A DNA stretch of 64,000 nt, taken from positions 930,001-994,000 of the forward strand of contig LODT01000022.1 of the NCBI GenBank assembly GCA_001606155.1, given 5' to 3'. Below the pieces are notes generated by a model. It saw only the letters and a program-made list of their open reading frames with translations. It had not been told where the DNA came from and made no database searches. This DNA is from Tieghemostelium lacteum (Eukaryota > Evosea > Eumycetozoa > Dictyosteliales > Raperosteliaceae). This document shows, one piece after another, positions 24,602 through 37,713 of the stretch. Numbering within the stretch: the first letter of the stretch is position 1; every line of letters begins with the position of its first letter. A program made the position numbers and the translations under genes.

Positions 24602-26461
24602 TCAATTTTTATTAGAAGTTTCAAGATATGGATTATGTGATAGGTAAATTGGAAGTGATGAAGGCCAAGATGTAAAAATGTGTGGTTGCTGTGGATGTTG
24701 TGGTAACCATATAGACTGTGGAAATTGTATTGGACTTTGTGAAAATTGATTATCAAATATATTATTTGATATATTAGTTGGAATTGATGGTAAGGGTGGA
24801 AAATTATTATTAGTATTAGTAATCTGGGTATTTGATGTCGGGCTTAAATGTAATGAATTGGTATTTGTAGGTGAATGGTATGGGTGGTTATTTAGGCTAT
24901 TTGGTGGGTTATTGGTAATATGATTGGATTGAATTGGTGAATTTATATTTGGACTGTTATTGGAGTTGGTGGTAGAAGATGGTGGTGGTGATTTTGTTTT
25001 TTTTCTGAGTTTTCTAGGTGAGGAATGATGATTGTTTTGGTGTGGGTTTTGTAGGTTGTTTAGCGATAATCCTGGTACTGGTGGTAAATGTTCATATGAT
25101 GCATTTATAGATGGTGAATTTGCTGGATGATATGGTGCCGATCTTCTTGCAGAAGAGGAAGAAGATTGATTATTTTGAGTTCGAGGAATTGAATTTACAT
25201 TATGTTTGCCATTATTATGTGCAAAGAAGTCTACTGAACGACCTTCAAAGTTTTTACCTTCTTTGGTCTGAGCAGCAATGACTATACATAGCTTCTTGGA
25301 GAGTTTAGCTAGTTTGAGTTCAAATTCCAATGTAGATATTGGGTATTGGGCTTGGGAGTTATGGTAACGGTAGACTCTGACGGACTCAACAGAGAGGCCT
25401 TGGGGGTCTGCCGGAGGGAGTGAGGTGCTGGGTCCAATGGGGAGGGTTGGAGAGGGTGAGGTGCTTGGTGGGGTGACACTGATGGCAATTGCTACTGGGG
25501 CTAGAGGATATAGTGGAGATATCAAAGGTGAAGGTATCTGGGATGGTGAATGGGTTGGAGAGTGGCTTGGAGATGATAAGGAAAATGTTGATGGAGAAGG
25601 TGAGGAAATAACTGCACTTGTACTTCCTGGGTTATTTTGATGCAATAATACACCTGATGAATTAGGTGTTGAGTTGTTGGATGATATCATTGATGATGGT
25701 GATGCAATGGGTGAAAGTGAATTGGTATTTGCATTTACAGGAGATGTTGTAGAGGTTCCATTGGAATTGGATTGAATAGACTGTATTGAAGATCCTTGAG
25801 ATGATCTTCTCAATGTTATTGGATCTTGTTCTAGCAATGCAACTTGTAGACCAACTTTATATAGTTCTTGGTCACAGTATACAATCATCTTTAACCTTTT
25901 ACCTTTTCCTTCAGTTACTCTTATATGATTTCCACTGAATATAGGCATCCAAGTTCCTTTTGATCCTCTAGGTTTATGATAAAGGTCAACTTTCAAAGAC
26001 CCGCTTCCCGAGGATGCTAATAGACTATTATTATTAATGTCATTTGAACTTGTTAAAAGGTTATTAGAATCAGAATTGACAATCGACATAGTAGTTGTAG
26101 TTGTAGGTGTATTGGATGATAAATTTAAATGACTTGGGTGAGGTAAAATAGGTTGATTAAATAGGATAGATGGAGATTGCATTGCCAATGGTTGAGGTTG
26201 ACTTGAGAATTGAATATTGAAATTTGGTAGCTTTTGTTCTGTATTGTAAATTGATGATATATCATGAAATGGTTGAGTACTAGTTGAAATGGGTTCAAAA
26301 TGTGAAAATGGTATATGATTATGTGAAGCACTACCATTTGTTGTTGTATTAGTTGGACACTCAATAGAGAGATTAGAAAGTGATGGTGTTATGGGACTAT
26401 AATACAATCCAGTTGGTAAATTTTGAATTCTAGGTGACCATTGATATCTGTGTGAATCTAA

Positions 26462-26520
<59 letters not shown>

Positions 26521-26944
26521 GATTATTTTGTTGTAAATGATTTAAATGACTTGGAATTAATGATCTTCCATGGTGAGAAGGTGATTGATAAAATATTCCA
26601 CTAGTTGTTACTTGAATACTTTGTTGTTGCTGTTGTTGGTGTTGGTGTTGGTGAATGTGGTCTACTAGAGTATTGGATGATATTGATGGTATTCTTTGTA
26701 AATGTCCATTATTATTGTTATTATTTTGGTGTTGTTGTAATAAATGTTGTTGAATACTTTCATTTATTCCAACTTGTGAATCTAATGAATATGATTTTCC
26801 TTTTTAATTTGAAATTCAAAAGTGGAATTTTGAGATGGAATTTCTAAAAATGTAAAAATATTAAAATGTAAATTTCAAAATGATACAAATTTGATTGTTT
26901 TCATACATACTTTCAATAGAATCAAAACTTAAACCTGATTTCAT
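24602..26944 (-). CDS. CudA-like putative transcription regulator
   Basis: Exons 26911..26944 (MKSGLSFDSIE) and 24602..26799, with a 111-base intron; the frame closes at 743 residues. The long exon has no ATG before 26405 and reads back through His/Gln- and Asn-rich coding sequence to an in-frame stop, so a spliced first exon is required. A conserved-looking core comes in two parts: about 283-345 (LYHKPRGSKGTWMPIFSG, KRLKMIVYCDQELYKVGLQV) and about 480-540 (SVESVRVYRYHNSQAQYPIS, KLCIVIAAQTKEGKNFEGRS). About 130 Ser/Thr/Pro residues separate them, and the rest is Asn/Ser/Pro-rich. The core recalls the DNA-binding core of Dictyostelium CudA/SpaA regulators, but I am working from memory; another beta-sandwich DNA-binding family is possible. 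Confidence 0.6.
26463..26520 (+). repeat. ATT/AAT trinucleotide run
   Basis: About 19 copies; on the minus strand it encodes a poly-Asn run in the CudA-like protein. Confidence 0.95.
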
Positions 26945-28249
26945 TGGAAAGGCTTAAAATATCAAAATTTCAAAACAATCTAATTTTCTGAAATTGTAAA
27001 TCCTATATTCGATTTATATATACAATTATATAATAATATATCAAGATCTTGAATGTTAATCTTTGTTTTAATTTAAATTTAGATATAAAAATATCAATTC
27101 ACTAAAAAAAATTTTCAAATAATTTATCAAAAATGAAGTTGACAATTGAGTAAAAATACAATGATGATAATGATGTTGAATCTGATTGATTTTCAAATTT
27201 GAAAATCAGAGATTGATTATAAATAATAAATATATATAAATAAATAAAAATAATTAAAGGTTTTTGTAATAAGGAATTTAAATGAATAATTATATATTTG
27301 TAAACATTGATAAATGTTAATTTTGATCAAAGATATTGTCTATACTATTGATTTTCAATAGTAGGGGAGGAAAAATTACAAATTTTTTTTTTGAATAGAA
27401 TATATTACAAATGTTGGGCGGTGTGGCCTTTTGTGAAGATATTTTGAAAATTGTATATCTAAAAAAAAAAAATTCCAAACCAAAACGAGTGAGGATAAAA
27501 ATAGTCTATTTTTGATTGAGGTGAAAAAAGATATATCTAAGTTTTTAGATTTAAATTTTTTAAAAAGGGCAAGATATGGTCCTTAAGATTTTTTTGTTTT
27601 TTTTTTTAGTTTTGATAAATGATTTTAATAAATAAAATAAATAAATAAATAAATAAAAAGTGGAAATAAATAGAATAGATAGAAATAAAATTTTAATTCT
27701 CTATGTTTGATTTGGTATTGTATTTTTTTTTTTTTTTGAGAAAATAGGATATCTGATATCACATTTAAACAATAAAAAACAAATTTAACAGTGTTGTTGT
27801 TGTTTTAATCGATTTAAATAGATATAAAACAAAATTAAAAAAATAAAATAAAACAGAAACAGAAATATAGTGTGTTTATAACTCTTGTATTCAATTTCAT
27901 AAGAAATTGACATAAATCATCAAAATAATAGTGTAAAAACAAAATGTGAAATTAGATATTTTTAGTTTGGTCAATTGATGTGTTATTTTTCTTTTAAGTG
28001 ATATGTATATATAAATTTAGAGTAGAATATAGAGTGGGGTAATGAATGGGTGTTTGATTGAAAATATGTTGTTATTGACAATTCACATAAAATGAATTGA
28101 CAAACAAACAATTATTAAACAACCCCACAATCACTAGTCTGATAGAGATGTCCAACATGTAAAACAAATTTGGAAATTTGTTGAATTTTAACCCTCTAGT
28201 GACATAATATGATATTGATATTCTCTGTTTATAGTGTGTTTTTTTAGGT

Positions 28250-28280
<31 letters not shown>

Positions 28281-30672
28281 TGAATTTGATGATGTGTGGG
28301 TAAAAAAATCATTATGTAAATGAATAAAGTGATATCGGGTAAAACAGAAAAACTAGTAAATACACATTATATTTTAAATGTATTATCTATAAAACACACC
28401 CACCACTGATATAGAACACACCTTATCAAATAATTAAAAAAACACCACTATTCAATCATTGTGAAAATCATTATTTTAAATATCACACACTCTCCTAGGA
28501 ATATAGTAAGTGTGGGCTCTAATGTGTATATAAATATTTTTACAGATTTAATTAATGAATAGCAAGTGTTTTGACGACAAATTCTAAAATTTAAAGTACT
28601 GTCACTAGCAATTGCATGACGTTTTGTTGATTTAATAACCATTCTATACAATTTTTTAAACAAAAAAGCATTGTTTTTATTACAATATCTTCGTCCATCA
28701 TGATTTTTATACTACTAACTAGTAGTATATGTATGAAAGTGACTTGTGCTCGAATGTAATAATTTCGATAATTATTATAATTAATTGGACAGTGTGTGGT
28801 TTGGTTTGAAAAAAACTAGGAATTATTCTAATTTCAAGATGATTTTAAAAATAATAATAAAACAAAACATGCTTACATATATAAAATTTTAAATGAATTT
28901 AACATAGAATCAAATAATAGATTTTAATAAAATTCTTTTTTTCTTTAATATAATTTTAATATATTATAATTACCTTTTTCTTTTAATTGAATGTTTAATA
29001 ATAAATTTAAAATTTTTAAATTAAAATTATAGGGTTGTTTATAGTGAATGATGTTATAAATAAGTATAAATATATATCAATATAGATATAGTTATAAATG
29101 TTATTTTTGTGTGTAAAAATGTTAAAGACCTAAAATATAAAAATATATATACTTGGGATTTTGTTCTTTTGTGTTGGTGAAAATGTTAATCTTTTAAATT
29201 ATATTTATAAATAAATAATTTGAATGAATGCTCTAAGAGATTTAAAACAAAACTTCAAAAAATTTATCTTTTATTAAGATATAAATATTTTTTATTGTTT
29301 GTAGTTGATTTGGCAATAATATTATTAATTGATATGAATTTAAAATGGTAATGGGTATCAACTACAAAATATATAACAATATTAAATACTAAATGGTAAA
29401 ACTAAGAGAGAAAAGAAAGAAAAAATAGACAGAATTAAGAGAATGAATAGAAGGTATACTCTCCACTACTACAATAAAATTTTATTATAAATGATAGATT
29501 TAAATAATATAATCAAAAAAGTAAACTAAAATTGGTACATTTTATAAACTTGTGTTTATCTTTATCGAAAATTCTTTCAATGTAAAATTTTTATATCCCA
29601 TTTTAAACGAAAAATAGATATTTTAAATTAAATTAAATTTACCCCAATTCCAATAAACTTGAGACACAATCCTATCCAATCTAGAAAATCATTTATTGGG
29701 TATTCATTTTCAACAAAAACAAAAAAATTATGCAAATGTATATAAATTGTTTATATAATATTTTTAAAAATATATAAATGTTTTATAGGATAGGAATTTC
29801 AAAATCTATTGGGATATATTTATATATTTTTTTTTTTAAAACTAATTACAAAAAAAAAAAAAAACACAATCTCTATCTGTCTTTCATAATTAAAAATATC
29901 TATTTTTTTTTAACAAATTTGATGAAGAAACTATTAAATGGTGTATTGTTTCAAACAAAGAATATTGTGTTTGGGAGTGTGTGATAGCTGTGATTTACCT
30001 CTTTATATTTGCATATAATCTATATTTCAATCATGTTCATGAAATGGTGAAGTTTGTATTTTGTGATCAAAAAAAAAAAACATCAATCAAAAAATATATG
30101 GTGAACAAGAAAAATAAAATATCTTATCAATCTCATATATCATAGGTTTTGTATAAATATCTTAATTATTCTCCCTTTAGGCAAACTACAATCATTGAAA
30201 ATGTTTTTCAAGTCAATTTTCATTGGCAGTTTTTTGAATGATTTTTAAAAAATTAGTTCCACAATCATTTTTCCATTATTTTCGTTTCTTTTTTTATCCA
30301 ATTCTCCCTTTTGATTTCTCCTATTTTTTTTTTTTTGGACTAATCGATTAGTTTTTGAACCTACCGTTTCAACATATATGTGAACTTACAAATGGTTAAC
30401 AAATTATTTACAACTAAAAGTAAATATTCGAATAGCCATTTGTAGAGAGGAACAATATCAACTAAAATTAAAATTTTAAAAAAAAAGATACAATTTTAGC
30501 ATGGGGAGTGTTTACATCATTTGTGGGTTTGGTTTTAAATAAAAATCTGATTTTTAATTTTTTAAAAATTGTGGAACGAGGGGTGTTGTTTGAAGAGGAG
30601 AGAGGTGATCTTGTCCCAAGGTATAAGATATCATCACACTGCAATAAGTTTTAAAAAATTTTTTTGGTTTTT
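26945..30672. other. 3.7-kb gene-free region upstream of the CudA-like gene
   Basis: The longest gap in the window. Only short AT-rich ORFs without any family motif occur (for example 28448..28663 and 29778..29984). It includes a TG repeat, AAAT repeats near 27630-27656, a CACCCACC-type G-box-like site near 28390 and many A/T runs. Its position fits an extended regulatory region of the CudA-like gene and/or the 3' flank of the acyl-CoA oxidase gene; an unrecognised non-coding RNA cannot be excluded. Confidence 0.45.
28254..28280. repeat. TG dinucleotide repeat
   Basis: About 13 uninterrupted TG units inside the 3.7-kb intergenic region. Confidence 0.9.
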
Positions 30673-32678
30673 TTAGTATTTTCTTTCAAGACCATATCTA
30701 AATTCAGACATGTAATCTGCTTTGGCAATTGGAGCATGAATGAATTGTTCTGGAATATCCAATGAATTTACAAGATCTAAACCAACAGGTAACATTTCAG
30801 AACAGAGATGATTGATTGAATCTTGAATCTTTTGAGCGGTGCTATGAGAGATACCATCATTACACAGGAAATAACCTAAGTCTTCAGAAACTCTCCAAGA
30901 GAAGAACAGGTTTCTGCAGAGTTCCAAAACAGGTTTAATAGAGTTACTGGCCTTTTTGATGGAGGCTTGGAAGGATTCCATAGTGACTCTATCGACAAAT
31001 GCCTTTCCTAGGAAAGTGACTATATCCAAATTAGAGTTCCATCCCTGTTCTAGTGAACGACCTTGGTCGAGATGTGACATGATTCTTGCACTTAGACTCT
31101 GAACAAGATTGGATTCTCTCCATTTGAGACACTGGATTTGGAAATCTGCATCGTAGATGCTGGATCCGTGATTTGCAGAGGTTATAGTATAACGACCTTT
31201 CTGCAACTCAACTAGGATATTTCTGGCAACTTGTTGCAAGAGAACGTGATTGTCACCTTCATAGGTCATGTCAACGTCCAAGTCACTCTTGAACCCTGCA
31301 ATCTGGTTGAATGAACTGAACCCTTGTCCACCACAACACTCTCTGGTGATTTGAAGGATATAGGTCTTGGTCCAACTTACAACAGCCTTGAGACCACTGG
31401 ACCATACATGGAGGTCCTTAACATTCTGTGCAGACTTGTTAGGTTCGCAGTAGATCTTCTTTAATTGTGCAATAGGATATGTATAGGCAATAACCGCAGC
31501 AAGCATAGGGAAGAGTCTACGTTGATGAGTTAGATAGGAAATGATGGGATTTTCGTTACCTTTGCTACCAAATTGTTTACGACTGTATGCGTAACGTGTG
31601 GCAACAATCATTGCAAGCTTAGCAGCGTTCAAAGCTGAAGATGCAATAAGGACTCTTCCACCAACTAATGGTGCTACCATGGACCCAAATCTCTTGTTTT
31701 TCGATTGGATTGAAGATACATAGGTACCATCTGGCTGAACATCACCAAATTTATTCAAAAGGTTGTCACGTGGGATACGTTTATTGTCAAACCATATTCT
31801 ACCATTATCGACACCTTGTAGACCTAGTTTATGACCATTGTCCATGATACGAACATTCTCAACGACTGAGCCATCAGGGTTTCTGATGGGTACTATAAAT
31901 ACATGTACACCATGATGAACATTGTCAATGTACAATTGAGCAAATACTGAACAGGCTTGACCGTGTAATGCTGCATTTCCAATCCAAAACTTTTGTGCAC
32001 TGTCAGATGGTGTGTTAATAATGAATTCTTGTGTTGATTTATCATAGGTTGCTGTAGTCTCAATACCTTGTACATTAGAACCATGTCCCAACTCAGTCAT
32101 ACCAAAACATCCTGGTAGTTTCCAGCTATCAATATCCTTAATGTATTTCAAATGATGTTTCTCTGTACCTAAATTCAAAACTGCATTTCCAAACAATGAA
32201 AAATGTACACCTAATTTAACTGATAATGATGGATCTGACATATTTAACATTTCCATTGATAATAAATATTTCATTGGATCTCTAGATTTATATAAACAAA
32301 GTTATATATTAATATATCTTGATTGATATAAATCTAAATGAATATATCTACATACCTATTAAATTCAGAAATGGAAATTGAACCAGATTTAATAATAACA
32401 AGTGCTCTTTGTAAAGTTAATTCTCTCCATTCTTGAACATTCATATTATAACGTGGTAAAAAGATTGGATCTTTGAGTAATTGTAAGAGTTTTTGTTTGA
32501 TTGGTTTATAGGTTGGTGAGTTTTCTAAAAATTCACGAAGTTCTTCTTTATCCCATTTGGAAACTCTGCTAAATGATGTTACATCATCACTGCTAGTAAC
32601 ATTATCTTCAATGTAATCATTTACATTGTTGGGTACCAAATGACTAATAATATTTCTAAGTCTTTCTTCAGTTGACAT
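30673..32678 (-). CDS. peroxisomal acyl-CoA oxidase, with PTS2 signal
   Basis: First enzyme of peroxisomal beta-oxidation: FAD-dependent, acyl-CoA to enoyl-CoA plus hydrogen peroxide. Exons 32356..32678 and 30673..32281 (74-base intron) join as ...ISEFNR|DPMKYLLSM, giving 643 residues. Landmarks: CFGMTELGHGSNVQGIETTA, DTPSDSAQKFWIGNAALHG-like segment, DNGHKLGLQGVDNGRI, RIPRDNLLNKFGDV, GGQGFSSFN and the acid-containing TYEGDNHVLLQQVARN. The best fit is the plant ACX2/ACX3-like long-chain branch. The N-terminus carries RLRNIISHL, an exact PTS2 nonapeptide (R-L-x5-H-L); the C-terminus (LERKY) is not a PTS1. No TM segment. Confidence 0.9.
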
Positions 32679-33208
32679 TCTATTTTACAATGAAATAACA
32701 CTATTTATATTTAAAAAAAAAACTTTAGATTGAATAGTGAAAAAAAAAAAATGATTTCGAGCTTTACTTCCAAAAGACAATTTTATAAATATAAATTTTA
32801 AAATAACAATTTGAAATAAAAAAAGATATTTATTATAAAATATATATATATTTTGGTAAAAAAAAAATTACTAGATAAAGTTTCGTGTGCTATTGTGTTT
32901 GAATTGTTTTTTTGAAATAATTGTAAATAAAATTTCATTTTTTTTTATAATTTTTAAAAAATCATGACATTCCTTTTTAGTATGTGATTATCGACATGAA
33001 ATTTCATTTTTTAACTGGTATAAAATTTAAAAAAGATAGAAAACAGATTTTGCTATAGATTGAATTCTATTGGATTTACCCAATCACTAATTCAATAAAT
33101 TAGATTTCAAATTATATACAAATTAATGGAAAATGTGACGTAAAGTGTTTTTTATAAAAAAGATTTGGCTGGTTGTGTTTATTGTAATGAGGTGAGAAGA
33201 TGCCGAAT
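32679..33208. other. intergenic, AT-rich
   Basis: 530 bases upstream of acyl-CoA oxidase and downstream of the myotubularin gene; A and T runs only, no gene seen. Confidence 0.45.
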
Positions 33209-36200
33209 TTAGAGACCGTGAAAATCTCTCCAATGCAGGTAATATTGTTTCCATAGTTTGAGGTTTGAGCAGTCTACAATTAGCAGTCCTGGTACTTCAC
33301 GATAGGTAGTGTTGAGATATGGTTGTGAGTTCTTATTAATGTAGGACCATAGTGATACAGTCTTTGAAGTTACATTGTTGATAGTACGTTCTTGTTCATT
33401 GTCAAATAGAAAAGTACCAAATCTGCAACTGTACAAGTGATGTAAAATCTCTTGAAGATATCGACTATTGAATTCAAAAGCATCTGGATTCTGTTGTTGA
33501 ATTTGCCAGAGACAGTCAATGAATTGGAGGAAGACTGGACTGTATTCTAGTGACTTGTCATTCTTGGATCCTTGTCCTATACGTGACTCAAACTTGTGTC
33601 CAAATGATAGCCACTCCTTCTCAATCAGAATCTGGAGACCTACTATAGTTCGATAACTACTGTCTAGGAAGACTTCTGCCAAGGCACATAACTGACTGGT
33701 ACGATCCCATCCATCAGAGCAGTGAACTACTACAGATGATTTCTGTTGACTGATAACCTCTACAATCTGTAAAGTACCTTCAAGAATTGTTTTTATATGT
33801 TCCAGCCAAACTGAACTTGCAGATTTAAGTTTTACATCAAAATTTGCGTTTTCATTCATACTGGCTTTAAATAGTTTTTTTTGACATTCACGCATCTTGT
33901 GGATATTCTCTATACCTAGGAATTTGAGTTGACAGTTAGTGTAATGACTGTTTCCTTTGGCATTCTCATAACCCATGCCCATGACTTGATTGGCAACTGC
34001 ATTGATTTGGGGACGTGCATCCATGATGTATACTATATCGGATTGAGTATTAGCCTGTTGAATGTATTCAACGAGTTTCTCATCTTCCAAAGATCGTTTT
34101 CCAGTGACACCTATAACAGGTTGGCTGCATCTAACAATGACAGCAGGTGAATGTTGGCTCTTCCAGCACAGAACTGGTATACGACCCTTAGATCTAAACT
34201 GGGTGATTGCAATCAATTCCAAATCTGAGATCTTCTTTGGAACCACTAAAACCTGTGGATAAGTAGGACTGTGATAGAAATCCGAGTTGAGATGTGTGAT
34301 TCTCCATTCCTCATTAGGTAGATGCATACGTTCAAATTCCTTTAGACCATTATACGGATTGTTATTCTGAATAATCTCATCATTATTAAAACAAAACAAT
34401 TTGAAATAGTCAGATTTGAAAATGAGAGATTCCAAAATCTCGTAGAGTCTTGTATTAGCCTTATGCTGTGAACTTCCAGGTAGATGCATAAACTTAAGTC
34501 TATGAAAATCCTTACATTTCAACTCGAATGCATAATACTTTATCTTGTCCAGTGTGTAACCAGTACACTTTGTAATCTTTGATATCATTGCTAATGGTAC
34601 TGATATTCCCTCAGTTTCACATTTTTTTGCCATTTTTGTACTTCCATAATAGGCAGCAAAATAAAATCTATAATTTGTGATAGTTATGCTACCTATTGTA
34701 CCAGTCTTCTTGTGTACATGTATTATATTCTCTGTGAAATATAAGACATTTTCATTGGCAATCAATTGAATTTCATTATTTGGTCCTTTACTCTTAAGTT
34801 TATCGTTTAATTTGACATTACTTCCATTACTGTTATTGTTATTGGTATTGTTAATGAGATTATTTGTGAGGTTGGATCTTGGAGTTAAAGTTGATGCTGT
34901 TGGTGTAGTTGTTGGTATAATATTACTAGATTTGGTGTGATCTGGAATTACTCCATTTCCATTTGACTCTTCTTCTACCAGATCTCTATAGGTTGTATTG
35001 GATAGAGTAGTTTCCAAAAGTTCAATTGAATCCTTATCAATATCATCTTGAGTTGTGCCATCAAATGTAAACTCATGGTTATTATAAATAACTTTAGATG
35101 ATGATGATCCTTCATTAGTTACAATTACATTCTTGTAGGTACCCAACTTTATATTACCTCTAGGTTGCATACCCTTTTTACGAGGCATTGTGAAAAATTG
35201 ATTATTATTACTACTGTTATTATTACTATTTATAGGTCTAGTAGACAATGATAATGAAGATGCAGATGACATTGAATGTCCTTTTGATGATCCACCAGTA
35301 CTAATAGACAACGAAGCAAGGTTAGGTGAAGACACCGATACTGGTATCTGTTGATTTGTTATAGAAGTTGCAGTTGTAGTTGTTGATGATGGTGATAGTG
35401 TAGGTTGAGGTATAGCAGGTGAATATTTAGAATTATGAAGTTTTGATGATTCAGATACAATAATCTGTAACCATTGGTCTAGTGAATTATCACTATCCGA
35501 TGCAAAATAAAATACCTCCTCATCGAGTGAAGTTGGTTGATTATTAATGATGTTGTTATTCATATTGTTGTTGTTGTTGTTGTGATTGTTAGATGATAAA
35601 GTTGGAGAAACATCAGAAGTTGCTACCTGTTTCTTCAGTTTAAATTTCTTCTTTTTCATTTTTCTCTTCATTAGAAACCATTTATTTTCTCTGGTAGTTT
35701 CATTCTTTTGATTCTCATTGATTTCTATACATTTTCTTTCATCCTTCTCCATAATTTTAGTAATACAGTGACTGAGTTGAATGACACCACTAGCCTCTGC
35801 ATAAATCTGGTCTCTGTTTTTCCAATAGAATAGATTACAATTAATCACAACACAATATACTTTCTTCCACATTGTTTTCTTTATCAGTTTTCCAACCACA
35901 TGATTTGGTAATCTTTTTCTCAGTAGGTGAAGGTAGCCTTCTTTCTCTGGACAAACTATAGATTTCAAACATGGACTGAAATTAGGGTCCAAAAACACTT
36001 TTAAATTCCTACTTGACTTTGCTTCACTACACTCTTGTATAGAAGTTAGAAATCTCTGTAACTGATCTTTTCTCTGTTTAACAAAATTTGGACTCATATT
36101 TCCAATCAGTTTCTTGGTAGGAAACTCAAATTTTGCTAATGAACTAACCTCAGATTGAATCTTTTCTGAAAATACTCTAAAATGTTTATATCTTCTAATG

Positions 36201-36555
36201 ATTTCCCAATGATTTTCATCACTTTTTACTTTTATAATATATACCTATTTTTATTAACGCCCCCCACCATTAATTAGTTTTCAAATTTCATATATATCAT
36301 TTCCTATTGATCTTTTGAATGAACGACTACACCTACAGTATAAGGTTTATTATCTACATGAACAGTTTCAGTTGTTGATATAGTTAAAGAGAATACTGAT
36401 TTTTTCTCAATAGGTACCAATACTGAACTGGAATAGAATGAAGGGTTTACAAAATTCTTGCTAAATCCTCCTCCTCTTGATGGAGTTCCCGTGAATGTAG
36501 GTGATATATTACCTTTCATCCAACTTTTCTTATCATCATCCTCCATTTGTTGCAT
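33209..36555 (-). CDS. PX-PH-GRAM-myotubularin phosphoinositide 3-phosphatase
   Basis: Exons 36337..36555 and 33209..36244 (92-base intron) join as HVDNKPYT|VYIIKVKSDENHW, reconstituting a PX domain (about 50-160: WEIIRRYKHF, FPTKKLIGN, KQRKDQLQRFL). Total 1,084 residues. After PX come a PH domain (about 172-335, split by a basic Asn-rich insert), a Ser/Thr/Asn linker, a GRAM-like segment (about 558-680) and the phosphatase, with the P-loop HCSDGWDRTSQ (Cys near 914) intact. The family removes the 3-phosphate from PI3P and PI(3,5)P2 on endosomes, and PX and PH would add membrane targeting. It ends just after the phosphatase core with no FYVE. Activity is expected from the intact CSDGWDR. Confidence 0.88.
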
Positions 36556-36858
36556 TTTTTTATGATAAAATTATAAATAAATATATATAAATTGAATAAT
36601 AATAATAATATTAAAAATTAAAATAAATAAATAATTGGTAAATTATTACTATGACAACATGTAAGTCAAAAACAAGATAGTTTTACACAATAAAAAATCA
36701 AAAGATTTTTTTCCACCTAAGAAAATTTTTTTTTTGACGTTTTGATCAAATCAAGATTTAAATTGATTTTATATTAATTTTATTTAGATTTTTAAAGTTT
36801 TTTTTGGGTTTTGATATAAATATAATAAATAAAAATATTGGTGAGTGGGTGTGGGATT
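36556..36858. other. intergenic, AT-rich
   Basis: 303 bases upstream of the myotubularin start; A/T runs, nothing else seen. Confidence 0.45.
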
Positions 36859-37713
36859 CTATTGGATTATTTTTTCATAGCATACTGAGACATAGTCAGG
36901 AGCTGGACATTCACCTCCGTAGTAGAATCCAAGTAGGTATCCATGATCATATTCAGTGCATGCTGTGTGTTGGATAGTGTGGGTTTCTAATAGGACTTGA
37001 CCATCTTCAATGGATGTGTATAGGTTATAGATGCCTGTTGTCTCTTCGAATATAATCTCCATTGTATAGTTTTGTGATACCATTAATTGTGTATCAAATT
37101 GAGTCAATAGAGATGAGTTTTGGTATGGTTTATTACCTAAATCATATGCATAAGCTGCAATCTGAACCTGTCCAGCTGTTGGACAATTTGGAACCTCTCC
37201 AACTACCTTTGAATCGTTGAATATCAAACAAGCTGGATCACGTCTCCATACAAATCTATCCGAATCAATATGATGAGGCATCAAATATCCACATCTAGAA
37301 GATCCAAATAATTTATCTACCATTAAACATTTAGGTTACTAATTTTCTATCTAAATCTAATAAGTCAAATATCTATACATACTCCAACTAACGGAACATA
37401 GTTCACCTTTTGGATTGGTGTCGTTGAACATGTATTCAGCCATATTGGGGTTTAGTTGGTATTGTCTTTTTAGAACATTACCTTGTCTAAATCCCCACCA
37501 ATTTGGAATGACACCGGTTCCATCAGCATAAAATTCACCGGCACTTACATAATCACATTCATAACTGTTATTTGAAGATTGTAAATTTTGATCTATATAT
37601 TTAATGATTGGTTGTTGTTTACCATTGTCATTTTGTTGGATTGTTATCTTTTCTTTACTATAAATGGATACAACCAAAACTAATAATATTGTTAATATGG
37701 AATATCTAAACAT
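36859..37713 (-). CDS. secreted Cys-containing protein of unknown function
   Basis: Exons 37383..37713 and 36859..37316 (66-base intron) join as ELCSVSW|NKLFGSSRCGYL, giving 262 residues. It starts with a signal peptide (MFRYSILTILLVLVVSIYS) and has no second membrane segment, so it is probably secreted. It has about nine Cys, several N-glycosylation sites (NNS, NDT, NSS, NYT) and aromatic-rich strands (PNWWGFRQGN, HGYLLGFYYGGECP). I do not recognise the family; the general look is that of dictyostelid-specific secreted proteins. Confidence 0.72.

Noticed and set aside
26840-26850. Strong TTTTTAG acceptor upstream of the CudA-like long exon
   Set aside because: Using it places in-frame stops before the conserved coding sequence; only the AAAAAG site at 26800 keeps the frame.
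29778-29984. 68-residue ORF in the 3.7-kb gap
   Set aside because: Homopolymer-driven (Lys and Phe runs), no recognisable domain or start context.
32334-32678. Separate 114-residue gene
   Set aside because: It is the first exon of acyl-CoA oxidase, with an in-phase junction FNR|DPMKY.
36304-36555. Separate 83-residue gene
   Set aside because: It is the first exon of the PX-myotubularin gene; the PX domain is continuous across the splice.
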